A stretch of 64,000 nt of DNA, taken from positions 124,001 to 188,000 of the forward strand of contig JADNRV010000072.1 of NCBI GenBank assembly GCA_015499995.1. Reading direction: 5' to 3'. This stretch comes from Flammula alnicola (taxonomy: Eukaryota > Basidiomycota > Agaricomycetes > Agaricales > Strophariaceae). The stretch's first letter is position 1, and each line of letters begins with the position of its first letter. Both the position numbers and the translations under genes were made by a program. The notes beneath the pieces are model-generated. The model was not told where the DNA came from, made no database searches, and was given only the letters and a program-made list of their open reading frames with translations. Shown here one piece after another: positions 31,381-45,050 of this stretch.

Positions 31381-32424
31381 ATGCCAACTCCAAAACGCGA
31401 AGTCTCTGCAAAGTCCTTGTACCTCTCGAAGCGCGCCATGCCCACAATTGTTATTGCTCGACCAAATGTTCGCATAAAACCAGCACCTCGACGCCGTATT
31501 ACTCTTCCGACGACGAAAATAGTGCGGACTGACAGTGTAGTATCCAATATCAGGTAAGGACGAGCAAGCTGGTATTACCTACCACTTTCGCTAAACATCC
31601 CGACATAGATGGATCCTTGTATATGAACAAAGGCTTATCGCCATCCTGTCCTCCTTTCGCGATTCAAATCCGCCTGTAACAGTAAGCAATTTCTTCGTAT
31701 GCACGCACCCATAGAACCGCCTTAATGACATAGCTACATGCAGGGTTTCATCGACTTCATAGCTTCTACTTTGTCGTTGTCTATCACCTGGCTCATGTAT
31801 GTCACTTTACACAACCCTTTCGCTTTTCATTCTTACCTGGGTAATTATTTGCAGTCAAATTTCGACTGTCCTTTCTTCCCTATGCGCGAGAACGCAATAC
31901 CCATACATATCAATGACTGCTATAGGGGTTCTGTATAGTCCGTCGCGCTATGTCATATCACTTGGAAGTTGACCATAATTTTCAGTGTCTTCTTTGGCGA
32001 TAACGCCAAAATTTGTCCTCGCGGCATCTGCTACTGTCACCGCCGTGGTATTAGCTGCGAACCCATATCTATCGCGACGCGACGGCTAGTATATTCTCTC
32101 CACGAGCTGCTCGATCAGCTGGAAACTCGCCTGACCGGCCAATATGCCTCGTTGCAAGTATTTGTGCAAGATGAACTCGACCACTTGGTCACGTCGCTTG
32201 AAGACAAAGTCCCGAATCCAAAGGTTCATCGCGAGGCACTTCCAGATAAGCCTATAGCCTCTATTCCTCTGAACACATCGAAAGAGGCCCCGAAAACTGA
32301 AGGAATCCTGAAATCGCAACCGGTTATAAAAATCGACTCCAAGCGACACCGCATGCAACCGGCATTCGATCTCGAAGGCTGGCTTCTCGTCACTAACCCT
32401 GACGCTTATTCGTTGGCCGGATAG
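31381..32424 (+). CDS. unknown 271-residue protein
   Basis: Five exons (31381-31553, 31609-31681, 31744-31796, 31855-31932 and 31986-32424) total 816 nt and join without frameshift, which strongly supports a real gene. An in-frame TGA precedes the ATG. The N-terminus is basic (MPTPKREVSAKSLYL, RRRITLPTTK). A hydrophobic segment FIDFIASTLSLSITWL lies near residue 85. A Cys cluster CPRGICYCHRRGISC follows near residue 135. A coiled-coil-like helix (LHELLDQLETRL, LQVFVQDELDHLV) precedes a Lys/Pro-rich tail. No family is recognised. Confidence 0.65.
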
Positions 32425-33294
32425 AAAGGGTAACTTGAAGTGTCAGGATCTCGATAATCATGGATTGTCCTATTCTCAACAAACTATCCTTTATTGTTGC
32501 CCAGCGCCTGCGAACTTGCCAGCATGAACTAAGACATGATGTCGAGCCGATACCTTAATTTACTAAGAATGAAAACCTCATTAGAGTTCCCCTACGAGCT
32601 TACCCTGGTCAGGAACGATGCTGGACCCAGGCGCGAAATTGGACAATAACATTGAACTGCATATACACCACTCGCGTAGTCCGGCTACGCTAGAGGTAAT
32701 CTATCCCGGTTGATGTGGTGTCCACGGTATCATTGACATGCATGAAATGATTGCTTCATAGAAAGCCATCGCCTGCATCTGAAGCTTTGTTAGCCAAACA
32801 AATTAATGGATAATTGTGCTCAACGGATGGCTAGTCATGATATCCGCTAGTGTAACGCTGAATAAGTGGCCAATACATACAGAACAGGAAATATCTTGCG
32901 CCAAGCCTGTGGCGTGCTCAAAATTAAGTCTGGCCGGGGATGACGAAACTCGGGCAGTAAACGTCGGTCGGGGATTCGGCTTTTAGAACTCAGGGGTCCA
33001 TCTGGATCCACAGTGTCCACTTGGCACTAGAGACCAACTAGAGACTCGGATGAATTTCCTATGTATATAATTGTCAATTTGTTTTACAGAAAAAACTCTG
33101 ATTATCAAAGTTTATACAAGTTCTACCTGTACAACAGCGTCCAATGTTCTTTGTTACCAATGAACCAGTGATTATAATTTTATGACTGTGTTTCTAAAGG
33201 ATTGTCCACTTGAAAGAGAAGAAAATCCAATGAACGGTATGCTTTAATTATCCTATTTCCATAGTCCTCGACCATCGTCGATGACTGGGACCAC
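32425..33294. other. intergenic, no gene supported
   Basis: This is the 3' meeting zone of the unknown plus-strand gene and GMD. No frame, RNA gene or repeat stands out. Confidence 0.5.
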
Positions 33295-34795
33295 TCAGTT
33301 TTGGTCCTCGACGAGACTAGCTGCAGCCTTGAGGTCCGCCTCCACCATCTCCTTAACGAGCGAATCAAAGTTTACGCGACGTCTCCATCCCAGGACGCGT
33401 TCTGCCTTGCCCGGATTACCCAGCAAGAGGCTAAAAACAACGAAGGAAAAAAAGAGTCAGAAATAGGTAGCATCGTAGAGACAATCAAAACAAAAACAAA
33501 AACACATACTCGACTTCTGCTGGACGGAAGTATTTCGGGTCGACTTTGACGACGGCTTTACCGGTTTTGACATCTATTCCCTGCTCATTTTCGCCACTTC
33601 CTTCCCACCTATAAGAGGACAAAGGTCAGCCAAAAAAACTATGGTGGTTTCATATAGTGCAAGGTAGACCGGACCTAATTTTGATTCCGACGGCATCGAA
33701 TGACTTATCCACAAACTCACGGACGCGGTGCGTTTCTCCTGTCGCGAGCACGAAATCCTCCGGTGTGTCTTGTTGAAGTATCATCCACATTCCCTCGACG
33801 TAGTCACGAGCTTATACGAGGCACTCAGTCTCGGCGCATATAGCCAAAGAAGATAGAAACAAGCTCACCATGACCCCAGTCACGTTGGGCATCTATATTT
33901 CCAAGATACAGACACGCTTGCTTGCCCAACGAAATTTCCGCTGCAGCTCGAGTGATCTTCCTCGTCACGAACGTCCTTCCTCGCCGTGGACTCTCGTGGT
34001 TGAACAGGATGCCGTTACACGCAAACATGCCGTACGCCTCGCGATAGTTGACCACAATCCAGTACGCATACAGTTTGGCGCAGCCATAGGGGGATCGGGG
34101 ATAGAAGGGTGTAGTCTCGCTCTGCGGGGTTTCGACAACCTTTCCGTATAGCTCGGACGTCGATGCCTGATAGAACCTGACATGCTTCTCCAGCCCACAT
34201 GTCCGGATAGCATCCAGCAGGCGAAGCGTACCGAGGCCATCGACATCGCCCGTATATTCCGCCATCTCGAACGAGACCTTCACATGTGACTGCGCACCGA
34301 GGTTGTACACCTCCGTTGGCTGGACCTGCGCGATGATGTACACAAGGTTGGTGCTATCGCTCAAGTCGCCGTAGTGCAACTTGAACTTGCTTGGACCTAT
34401 AGATCGCTGAGACATTACACAATCCAAGAACGGAGAGAAACGTACGCTCGTGCTGATCCTCGTAGAGATGGTGAAGCCGCCCAGTGTTAAAACTCGACGA
34501 GCGCCGGATGATACCGTGAACTTGGTAACCTTTCTCTAACAACAGTTCCGTCCTGCGTTATCGCTTCATAAGAAGTTGTTTTATGGATCATGGGCACGCG
34601 TCTGCAATTTGGGCACTCACAGATACGATCCGTCCTGCCCAGTGATACCTAACATCAATGGTCATTAAATCGCCCCTATCGTCTCAAAAAATGGACCCCC
34701 ATACCTGAAATTAACGCGACTTTGCGCTTTCGATATTCCTCAACAGGGGGAAGGTCAAGTTTTGCGAAAGGGGGGGCAACGTCGGCGATGGACAT
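33295..34795 (-). CDS. GMD: GDP-mannose 4,6-dehydratase
   Basis: GMD converts GDP-mannose to GDP-4-keto-6-deoxymannose, the first step of de novo GDP-L-fucose synthesis in the cytosol. The N-terminal exon starts [10 protein letters not shown] and splices into the nucleotide-binding loop [14 protein letters not shown]. The catalytic ASTSELYGK and Y-x-x-x-K (SPYGCAKLY) of the short-chain dehydrogenase fold are present. [14 protein letters not shown] and [15 protein letters not shown] are GMD-specific. The gene ends at TGA (33297-33295) after SLVEDQN. All exon phases fit and no break is seen. The next gene on the same strand (35689-37168) encodes the second pathway enzyme. Confidence 0.96.
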
Positions 34796-35688
34796 GGTGG
34801 TCGAAGATCAAGAGTTGAAGTAAGAGAGACTCGTGATTTTATAGCGCGACGCAGATGGTCGATTGACTAATAATTCAAATAAATCAAAAGAGTGACGAGC
34901 GCCCTTCAGTTCGCGCAGCCATTTATTTAAATAATCTCGATTTATCTGTTATTTTTATCTCCTTTCAGCGCGGGCTCTTTATAGTTTTGTCAATTATGTC
35001 CTCGAACTTGCCTCGAACAATGCGTTGTATCGGGAATCCCACAAGAACAGCCGGCAAAAATACGGGCATATGTGGATGAATGTACAGCACTTGATATATG
35101 TATATGAAGAAATAACCCAGGTATAAAATGGCTTTCGCTGCTCCAAATCTCTCTTGTAGCTATTGTGTAGCTATGTACTGCGCACCGAAATGCGTGTGAT
35201 CCGGGTCGGCGGAGGACCTGCCTGAGTAATGACCCAAGTCAAACAAATTCCCCATAGAAATCAGAGACAGGAGGCTACTAATGCACAGTTTGATAAAGGC
35301 ATTATATCCATGCAAAGAGCAGTTAAAGAGGACCCGAATCTCCGAAAATATACTTACATGTCAACAGTGAACATTGCCTCTAATGGTTCTCAAAATAAAT
35401 ATAGGTGGGCGACAGGGCGGATCGTACTCATAGCAGGTCCCCACAATAATGCCATTTGAGACGGGACATTCTAGAGTGGGTATCCTAATGCGTTGCCATC
35501 CGGAGGACGAGTGGATATGCTTAACGTCAGTGAATAAAGTACGGGACGTAACGCGAAGATGGAAGCTCGAGTGAACCTACAAAATCGAAGATAAGATGCA
35601 TACGACAGCACGAGGGATAAAAAGAGTGAGCCAACAGCGGTTCGACGTCTATGAATTGAACAAGTAACAGTAACTGCGGTATAAAGTA
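34796..35688. other. intergenic between GMD and GDP-fucose synthase
   Basis: The stretch contains the GMD promoter and the 3' flank of the fucose synthase gene. No other gene is supported. Confidence 0.5.
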
Positions 35689-37558
<1,870 letters not shown>

Positions 37559-38917
37559 ATGGATTGCAGGAAAATTGCGAACCAAGTCTACGATCTAGCA
37601 GCGGTAGACGCAGCAGACACGCTTAGCCCGTTGGTGAGGGAAGCGTTGGAGGTCATCGACCATTGTTGGACGCCCATGGGTGGGTCCCACAACACACTTC
37701 TCAAGCCGCAATGATGTGACGAATTCTCCGAAGGCCAGACAACGTCTCCTTGAGCTTCAACGGGGGCAAGGATTGTGCGTCCCTATTCACCCAGTTTGTT
37801 TAGCAATACAACTGACTCACCAGCGTTCTCTTCTTCTATTAATATACCTAGGCACCGTCCTGCTCCATCTCTATGCAGGCGCCATTGCACGCAGATTGAA
37901 CAGTCAGAAAAGATGAGGCCGATTCACGCGATATACATCTCTGTGCCTTCGCCTTTCCAAGTGCTCGAGGACTTCATCGAAGAAGCGACGCGACTATATA
38001 ACCTTGATCTATTTTCATGTAATCACGATGCGCCCCAGGTGGAAAGCATCGTCACCCCCGCCCCTCAAACCAACGGCACCAGCTACGTCGATGCCCCAAA
38101 GCTGTAGGCAAAGCCAAAGGCGGCGCAGGCATGCTCCAAGCCCTCGAGACATACAAAAACGTTTCCCTCATATCAGCGCTATCCTGATAGGCACACGTCG
38201 GACCGACCCACATGGTGGTGCGTTTTTAGATGTTCTGCTAAATGAGAAAACAATCACCGAGTCTTGCAAAAGCTAAATTATCCCATCGGAACATGACCGA
38301 TCCCGGATGGCCGTCCTTCGAGCGTGTAAATCCCATTATTAACTGGTCGTATAATGATGTCTGGTCGTTCCTACGCCGGTTGAACGTGCCGTATTGCAGT
38401 TTGTACGATGAAGGGTATGTTTTTTCTTTCTGGTACCGAGGGAGAGATGTGTAAAATCCTTTTCATTTTTGATTAGGTATACTTCTCTCGGATCGACATT
38501 TAACACCTTCCCAAACCCCGCCCTCCTCGTCCCCCATCACCGATACCAGAAACCCCAATTACTGCCTCATCGATCGTCACCCCGTCAACCACTCTATCCC
38601 ATGTAATGTCGAAGACCACACCGACCCTCTACACGAGCAGAAGAGAACGACGCACTATCTGCCGATGCGTCCTCTCGTCATACATGGCATCGACACACAC
38701 CCGACCTAATGGCGCTCTCCCAGACTCCGTCACAGGCAACAGCGTACACAGGCCGCAAAGCTTGACTTTGGGTGCTCTCGATTTTAAGAATGGATCAAAA
38801 CCACTGGCACTGACACCCAAGCCTCGATACCGTCCGGCATATGAGCTGCTGGATGGCAATTTGGAGAGGTCGGGGCGGGGGCGCATCTCAGCCTCAAAGC
38901 AATGTACGATGATATAG
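37559..38917 (+). CDS. FAD1: FAD synthetase (FMN adenylyltransferase), several one-base breaks
   Basis: FAD1 transfers AMP from ATP to FMN to make FAD. It belongs to the PAPS-reductase-like PP-loop family. Exons are 37559-37679, 37739-37774, 37852-38214, 38273-38414 and 38477-38917. The PP-loop reads [46 protein letters not shown] and [18 protein letters not shown] are strongly conserved. The frame is lost at four places, each repaired by one added base: about 37911 (before MRPIHAIYI), about 38100, about 38163 (YKNVFPHI) and in the C-run at 38531-38535. The last site precedes a Ser/Thr/Pro-rich insert before YRPAYELL. Four lesions make true decay possible, but all are one-base losses with no substituted stop codons. 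Confidence 0.88.
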
Positions 38918-39354
38918 AGTATAATTTATGAAGAGAACTGCTAGATCGTATAATATTTAGGATGGACTCGCTCATTGCTACGAGCTCGAAGCTTGCAAAT
39001 GTGGCAAGGCTGGTTGAGTGTATACATTATGTACTAAACATATGATAGATGCTTTCATTCTTGACTTCCATTCGTTTGTTCCGTTGCGTAAAGGACAAGG
39101 ACAATGTAATTGTCTCAAGGGCTTCTAATACTATGCTTGCACAAAAATTATACAGCAAGTGCCTAATAATCTACCTCTACTGTGCAGCTCCGTAACTATC
39201 AGAGACTAGTTTACATGCCCAAGGTATTGTACCTGTATCACTTTAATATACCACAAACGCAGGTATGGGGAATCTAGGGGACGGGGATAAGCACATCCAA
39301 TATAATACCACAGGCAATATTAAATAGTCAAATTGAATCCGTCGATTACGTCGT
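38918..39354. other. intergenic between convergent FAD1 and the transporter
   Basis: Shared 3' flank. No gene is supported. Confidence 0.5.
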
Positions 39355-40774
39355 TTACTCGGGCTTCTTCTCGCCGGTCTCGAGGTCCTCCTTCCTGACA
39401 CGCTCATACGAGCCACGGCGGGATGGCGGGCTCGCCGGTTGGGATTCTTGGTGCTTGACCCAGGTGTAGAGAATAGAGCCGAAAAGGATGATGGCGATCG
39501 ACGACGCACGTCCGCTGTGGAAGGTAAATAGATGGATAGTAAGCAAATAACGCCAGAGAGTTTTAAGAGAGAAGTGTAGACGAACGTCGTGATGATATCG
39601 TGGAACAGCCACATTCCAAGGAGGGACGCTGCGACACCGCGCACGGCGGATGACACCATGTGCGTGATCGGTGAGGTGACCTTGATGGAGAGTAAGCTGG
39701 CAATGCTCATCAGGAAACCGATGATCCCCTGTTCGGCAAAATTATCAACATCAACTGCGGCCAAGATGCTGCGGGGCGGGAATAACTTACAGTGATGAGC
39801 GAACCCCAGAGGAAGGTCTCGAGTGGAGACATGGTGTTCTCCGGGACGACGAGCTCGCTGACGCCGAAGAGGAGCTTGAGGACGTCCTTGCCTTCCCCTG
39901 CCAGGATTAGGAGCGGGGCGAGGACGATGGCGCTGAGCAAGTTTGTGTACCACGATAGAGCGAGAGCACTGCCTCCGACGACATTCAAGCTCTGCTTGAT
40001 GACAACAGAGTGCGTTGCAGTGATGGCTGAGCTGGCAACGCCGAACCCTACACCAACCCAGGAAAGTGCCGTTCCATCAAGGAAGACGCCGACGAAGAAC
40101 CCGAGGGTGACCAGTGCGCAGCACAGGAGGATGCGCAGCGACGGGCGGGAGTGGAGGAACACGAAAGAGGTGCCCACGGTGAAGGGCAGAACGAGACCCC
40201 GGGCGACCTGGTAGAAGGATGCATCGACGTATTTCAGGGTGTAGTTGCTGAAGCTGTAGACAGACAAGGGATTTTGACATAGCTTGTCTTAGCATTGTAA
40301 TGGATTATTATGAATGGAAGAGACCACGAACCTCAGACCTAATACATTCAAGCCGACCATAGGAATAAGGCCTTTGCAGGTCTCAAGGTTGAATGTAAGC
40401 CTATCTGGCAATAGGCGCAGGGTGTCCGAAACTATGAACAGCAGCGCCGCAATGGCGAGTTGGGTCCATAGGAAGAACAGAGGGGTCGAGGTGGTGTTCA
40501 GAACCCATTTATTCCTGCAGAGTTTGTCAGGTAATAGCGATAAGGATTTGAGTGGCGAAGACATACGCCATAACCATCTGTGAATTATGGCCTCATGAGC
40601 TCTACGAACGAAAGGGTGTTCAGCATATTACTCACCGCTAGTGCTGCTACGAGGTAGAAAACGACCACGCCCATCTAGTAGATGGTCAATATACGCTCAA
40701 GATTCTTCATTATCCATTCTACACACCACAAGCGTCCTGGACGCAGGCTTTGCGGGGGGATTTTGATGCACCAT
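39355..40774 (-). CDS. GDP-fucose transporter-like nucleotide-sugar transporter (SLC35C family)
   Basis: The protein is a multi-pass triose-phosphate-translocator-type carrier that would move GDP-fucose into the Golgi. Exons begin with ATG at 40774 (MVHQNPPAKPASRTLV), then TM1 (MGVVVFYLVAALA), a tiny exon, and the exon NKWVLNTTSTPLFFLWTQL. LSFSNYTLKYVDASFYQVAR matches the conserved N-x-x-L-K-Y-V segment. SPITHMVSSAVRGV and the final FGSILYTWVKHQ match the SLC35C1 signature (SP-TH-VS and Y-T-W-V). The cytosolic tail ends in a charged ETGEKKPE. No break is seen. The position beside GMD and fucose synthase strongly favours GDP-fucose as the substrate; by sequence alone SLC35C2-type specificity cannot be excluded. 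Confidence 0.82.
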
Positions 40775-40996
40775 TGGTAAAGACCGGAATAAGGAGTGAC
40801 TCAAACGTTATTAGGACGTCAAGGGGCTTTCAGAAGGCGAATTTGGGGGTTATGGCGAAAGATACAGACACAGCGGAAATTCTAAGCCGCGACGTAGCAA
40901 AAAGGGACGAGGACAAGGGGCTGCAACGGTGGGCGGTGTCAAGTAACTCCGTGGGAAATATACATCTAGAAAAAGGCTTTTATTCTGATAGCCGAG

Positions 40997-41002
40997 ACGC
41001 GT
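40997..41002. promoter_or_regulatory. MCB-like ACGCGT box upstream of MRE11
   Basis: ACGCGT lies 50 bp before the MRE11 start codon, in the 277-bp divergent promoter shared with the transporter. This is the core of the MBF cell-cycle box found before many fungal replication and repair genes. A single hexamer could be chance. Confidence 0.3.
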
Positions 41003-41051
41003 CGCGTTACTTGAGCTTGAACCACCACCATCGTCTGACTCGACCTGTGCC

Positions 41052-44000
41052 ATGTCTCAATCGCAAGGCGAAGCAACACCCCCGCCAGCAACGAATGGAA
41101 TTCAGATATCTTGTTAGTTTTTGGAATCGTTCACCACTGAGAAAGGCTTCATTGTGACTGACCAGAGATGCACTCGTAAGACCCCGATGACACGATCAAG
41201 ATTTTGCTTGCGACGGACAATCATATTGGGTATATGGAACGCGATCCAATAAGAGGTGAAGACTCTATCAACACATTTAAGGAGATTTTGCAATTGGCTG
41301 TCAAACATGAGGTGAGTTTTTCGACATATGCCTTTCAGAATAATGTGACGACCTGAACAACCCTTCAAGGTTGATTTTATTTTGCTTGCGGGAGATTTAT
41401 TCCATGAGAACAAGCCTTCGAGAGACTGCCTATATAAGACTTCCGCTTTGCTACGTGAATTTACCTTGGGAGACAAGCCCGTTGAGATAGAACTTTTGAG
41501 CGACCCATTGGACGGCAAGGCCGATGGTTTCTCGTATGTCCTATAACCCTCTTTCATCTCCAATTTTTTCTGATAGAATGTAGCTTCCCAGCCATTAACT
41601 ACGAAGATCCAAATTTAAATGTTGGCATACCCGTCTTCTCAATACATGGAAACCATGATGATCCTCAAGGTGCTGGAGCTGTAAGCGCGTGTTCTTCTAC
41701 CATTCCCTTGCACCTCCTGACTTTTACCCCATAGGAAGGCGCTCTTTGTGCCCTTGACATCCTGTCTGTAACCGGTCTCGTCAACTACATGGGCAAGATT
41801 GATCTTCCAATGTCAGACGCGGACGCGCCGACAACAGGGATCGCAGTCCGGCCTGTACTGCTTCGAAAAGGCAAAACCCACCTTGGACTATATGGTATTG
41901 GAAATGTAAAGGACCAGAGAATGCACTTCGAGCTTAGGAGTAACCGCGTGCGGATGTTCATGCCCAGAGACAAGGACAAGTGGTTCAACATGCTGCTGCT
42001 TCACCAAAACAGGTGCGTCTACGTTGCAATAGGTGGAGCATCGTACTGATTGCGAACAAGGGTCAAACATGGCCCACAGGAGTTCGTTCCGGAAGGGATG
42101 TTTGACGATAGCGTTGACTTGGTTGTCTGGGGCCACGAACACGACTGTCGTATCATTCCCGAACCTGTGGCTGGAAAGAACTATTACATCACCCAACCTG
42201 GATCTTCAGTGGCTACTTCACTGGCAGACGGCGAAGCTATGGAGAAGTTGGTTAACTTCATCTCTTCTCATACCAGATCGATTAACTGAAGGATAAATAG
42301 GCATGTTGCATTACTGCAAATCCAGAGCAAAGAATTCCAGTTGACGCCCTTACCTCTCCGAACCGTTCGGCCATTTGTGATAGAAGAAGTTGTTTTGAAC
42401 GAGGTTGCGGATGAAGCAGGGCTTGACCTGAATGATCAGATGGAGATTACGAAGTTTTTGAAAGCCAAGGTCAATTTTATTCCATTGCACGTTCAGGTGC
42501 ATCGTTTCTGATGGTAAGGGATATAGGTTAATGCACTCATTGACCAAGCAAACCAACTTTGGGATGAGCGGAATGCACGAGCGGTAGAGGAGGGCGAAGA
42601 AGAGCTGCCTAGGATGCTCCCTCTCATTCGTCTCAAGGTAAGTTCCGCCTAATTCCGACTTCTCTTCCCCATACCCAACCATCGTTCTCTAGGTAGATAC
42701 CACAGGTGTGACCGAGACATCCAACCCCATCCGCTTCGGACAGAGTTCCAAGGTCGCATCGCCAACCCGCGCGACCTGCTCGTCTTCCATCGTGCCAAAA
42801 AAGCTTCGCGAGCTGCAAAAGTGGCTATAGACCACCGGAGCTGAGCATCGACGACCCCGATTTAAGCATCTCGGAGAAACTGGCAAAAGTTCGCGTGGGC
42901 ACGCTAGTGAAGGAGTATTTGGCGGCGCAGGAGCTGCAGCTGTTGGGCGAGGGCGGCATGTCGGATGCGATACAGATGTTTGTGGAGAAGGATGATATCC
43001 ATGCGATTCAGACGTACGTTCTCCTTTTTCTGTGTGTCTGGAAGATCGAAACGGGGTTTAATTGAATATTTGGACTTTTAGGCACGTCAACAAGGCGCTG
43101 AAGACGCTGATAAAAAATGTGCAGCCAAATGAAGATGCAGAGATGGCTGAAGATGATCTAGAGGATATGGTCTGTGTGTGATAGTTTGGTTGGAGATGGT
43201 TATTGATTTCATGTCAATTAGCTGGCGAAAGCAAAGGAGCAGCAAGACAAGGACTATTTAGAGAATGCTAAAGCTGGCAAATCTTCGAAGGCCAAAGTAC
43301 GTTTGCCGCTTCTTTTACCCTTATTGAAACATCGTCTGACACGGCTGTCTAGGGAAAAGCAAAAGCTCAGGAATCGGACGAATCAGAGACTCTATGCTTA
43401 TGGATGTGGATGCTCGCGCTTCGGACTTCGAGGAACTGGATTCAGACGAAGCACCTCCACCTCCAAAGAAAAGAGCTGCGGCCACTACGTCCAAGGCCAA
43501 GGCTGCAAAAGCCCCCACGAAGGCGCCTGCAAAGAAAGCCCCTGCAAAGAAGGCGCCTGCGAAGGGAAAAGGGAAGAAAGTACAAGTAAGCCTTTGATTT
43601 GGGCTATTTTGTCTGGTCGGTCTTCTTAAACTGATTTTTTTTGTTTCGTCATGAAGAGTGACTCGGACGAGGTGATCACGCTGGATGATGATGATGATGA
43701 CGAGGAGGAAGAAGAAGCGCCTAAACCGACAAAACGGACTAACCGAGCTGCTGTGTTGAGGTACGGGGTTCACTCTTGTATCTTGTCTAGGTTCTCATTT
43801 TCTTGTATTATTATAACAATGACCGGGGTTCTTCAGCCAACCTGCAGCAAAGAAGGCACCCGCGAAGAAGAAAGCTGCGGCTGCTCCAAAGCAATCCCAG
43901 GCGCAGCTTACTTTCGCCCCTGCTGGAAGATCCTCGACGAGGGCTGCAGCTACCAAGGCACGAGGGAAAATGATTGTGAGTTTAGTTTTAGTTTTAGTTT

Positions 44001-44073
44001 TACTTGTTCTCGTTATAAACCTATCGCTGATGCGACGTCAAAGATTGATGATGATGACGACGACGACGACTGA
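41052..44073 (+). CDS. MRE11: MRE11 double-strand-break repair nuclease (several one-base breaks)
   Basis: MRE11 is the nuclease of the MRE11-RAD50-NBS1 complex that resects and tethers DNA breaks in the nucleus. Phosphoesterase motifs are plain: [27 protein letters not shown] and [27 protein letters not shown] and [21 protein letters not shown] are typical. The C-terminus has Ala/Lys-rich repeats ([12 protein letters not shown]), acidic stretches, a SQAQLTFAP motif and an Asp-run ending at TGA 44071-44073. The frame needs one extra base at about 41079-41083 (C-run), 42743 ([11 protein letters not shown]), 42833 (DQPELSIDD) and about 43390. No in-frame stop by substitution occurs, so errors are likely. 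It is transcribed divergently from the SLC35 gene. Confidence 0.93.
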
Positions 44074-44176
44074 TGCTTTCCGAATCTAATCTTCACGATG
44101 CACATGTACCTCTTTTCCGGTCCAACATTGCCTCAATCTATGCGTTTGTGTTGTTGTCGTGCATGCACAAGAGTTA

Positions 44177-44233
44177 CTCTTAGGCGATGTTGAGGCTCTT
44201 AGGCGATGTTGAGGCTCTTAGGCGATGTTGAGG
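44177..44233. repeat. three tandem copies of a 19-bp unit
   Basis: The unit CTCTTAGGCGATGTTGAGG is repeated three times without change just downstream of MRE11. Confidence 0.95.
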
Positions 44234-45050
44234 GTGTCAAGGCTACCTTGAGCGCGGATTGTGTGACTCATACCGTGGCCTTGTCGTGCGTCTTTCTCTA
44301 GGGTAGGCTATTATGTTTATGTTCTAGGTGCTTATTGTTTTCAACGATGCGTTACTTGCCTTCGGGCCGAATATCCGGGAATGAGGGACGGCCTTGTCCG
44401 AAGGCGGGACAAGGTAAGCTCTTCGCGAGTTTTCAATTTTGAAGTTTGAACACAGACGTATCTGAGAGCCTTCGCTTTTAGGACGGTATGTCCGTGTAAT
44501 GTGCTTGTAAGTAATTTGCGCCACACATCCACAACGGCTCATGGCAACACGTGGTGACTACGAGGCGCCCATACTAAAGTTCCACGTTCATTTTGTCAAA
44601 CAAAAGGATGCCCTTGTCATTTGGTTGTCATGACTCTGGACTATCCCGTCAAGCAGGATGATATATCGCTGTCCTCGAATATGCGCGTTCTCATGTTCTC
44701 CGATTCCTTACCTCGAGGCGCCAAGTTGGGCGAAGTTGCTACTGCTGTTAATAGGATGGTGATGGTTGGCATTGCTCGAGGATTCGTCTTTGTTTCACGA
44801 AAGCTGTCCCGCGCCCGCGTTGTCATACTAACAACCTACAGTCTTTGAGTCCATCCCTCTGTTGTTCTACTAAATGTTTATAAAGCCACAGCCCGTCGAG
44901 AATAACTTCGCCACTCAACTAATCCTCTCAAGTTCCGGTCTGGATCGTTTTCTCATGGTCAATGGATGGTACTGACTTATCGATTACAGATTCTGAAACT
45001 CTCCATTGCTTTGCAGCGGTCCAGCGAAAGTGAAATCGAACGTACGAAGG
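44234..45050. other. intergenic, no gene supported
   Basis: A 75-codon frame at 44621-44848 is open but has no family likeness. The missing N-terminus of the following F-box-type gene could lie here, but I cannot place its exons. Confidence 0.35.

Noticed and set aside
31968..31985. An 18-bp intron joining 31967 to 31986 in the unknown gene
   Set aside because: It is too short to splice. The donor at 31933 gives a normal 53-bp intron and a long open frame.
37559..38917. Calling FAD1 a confirmed pseudogene
   Set aside because: All four breaks are single missing bases of the same kind seen in other core genes, and all motifs are conserved.
44041..44073. GAT/GAC run as a microsatellite
   Set aside because: It encodes the Asp-rich C-terminus of MRE11 in frame.
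44177..44233. Triple 19-mer as a CRISPR array
   Set aside because: The copies are directly abutting without spacers, and the organism is a eukaryote.
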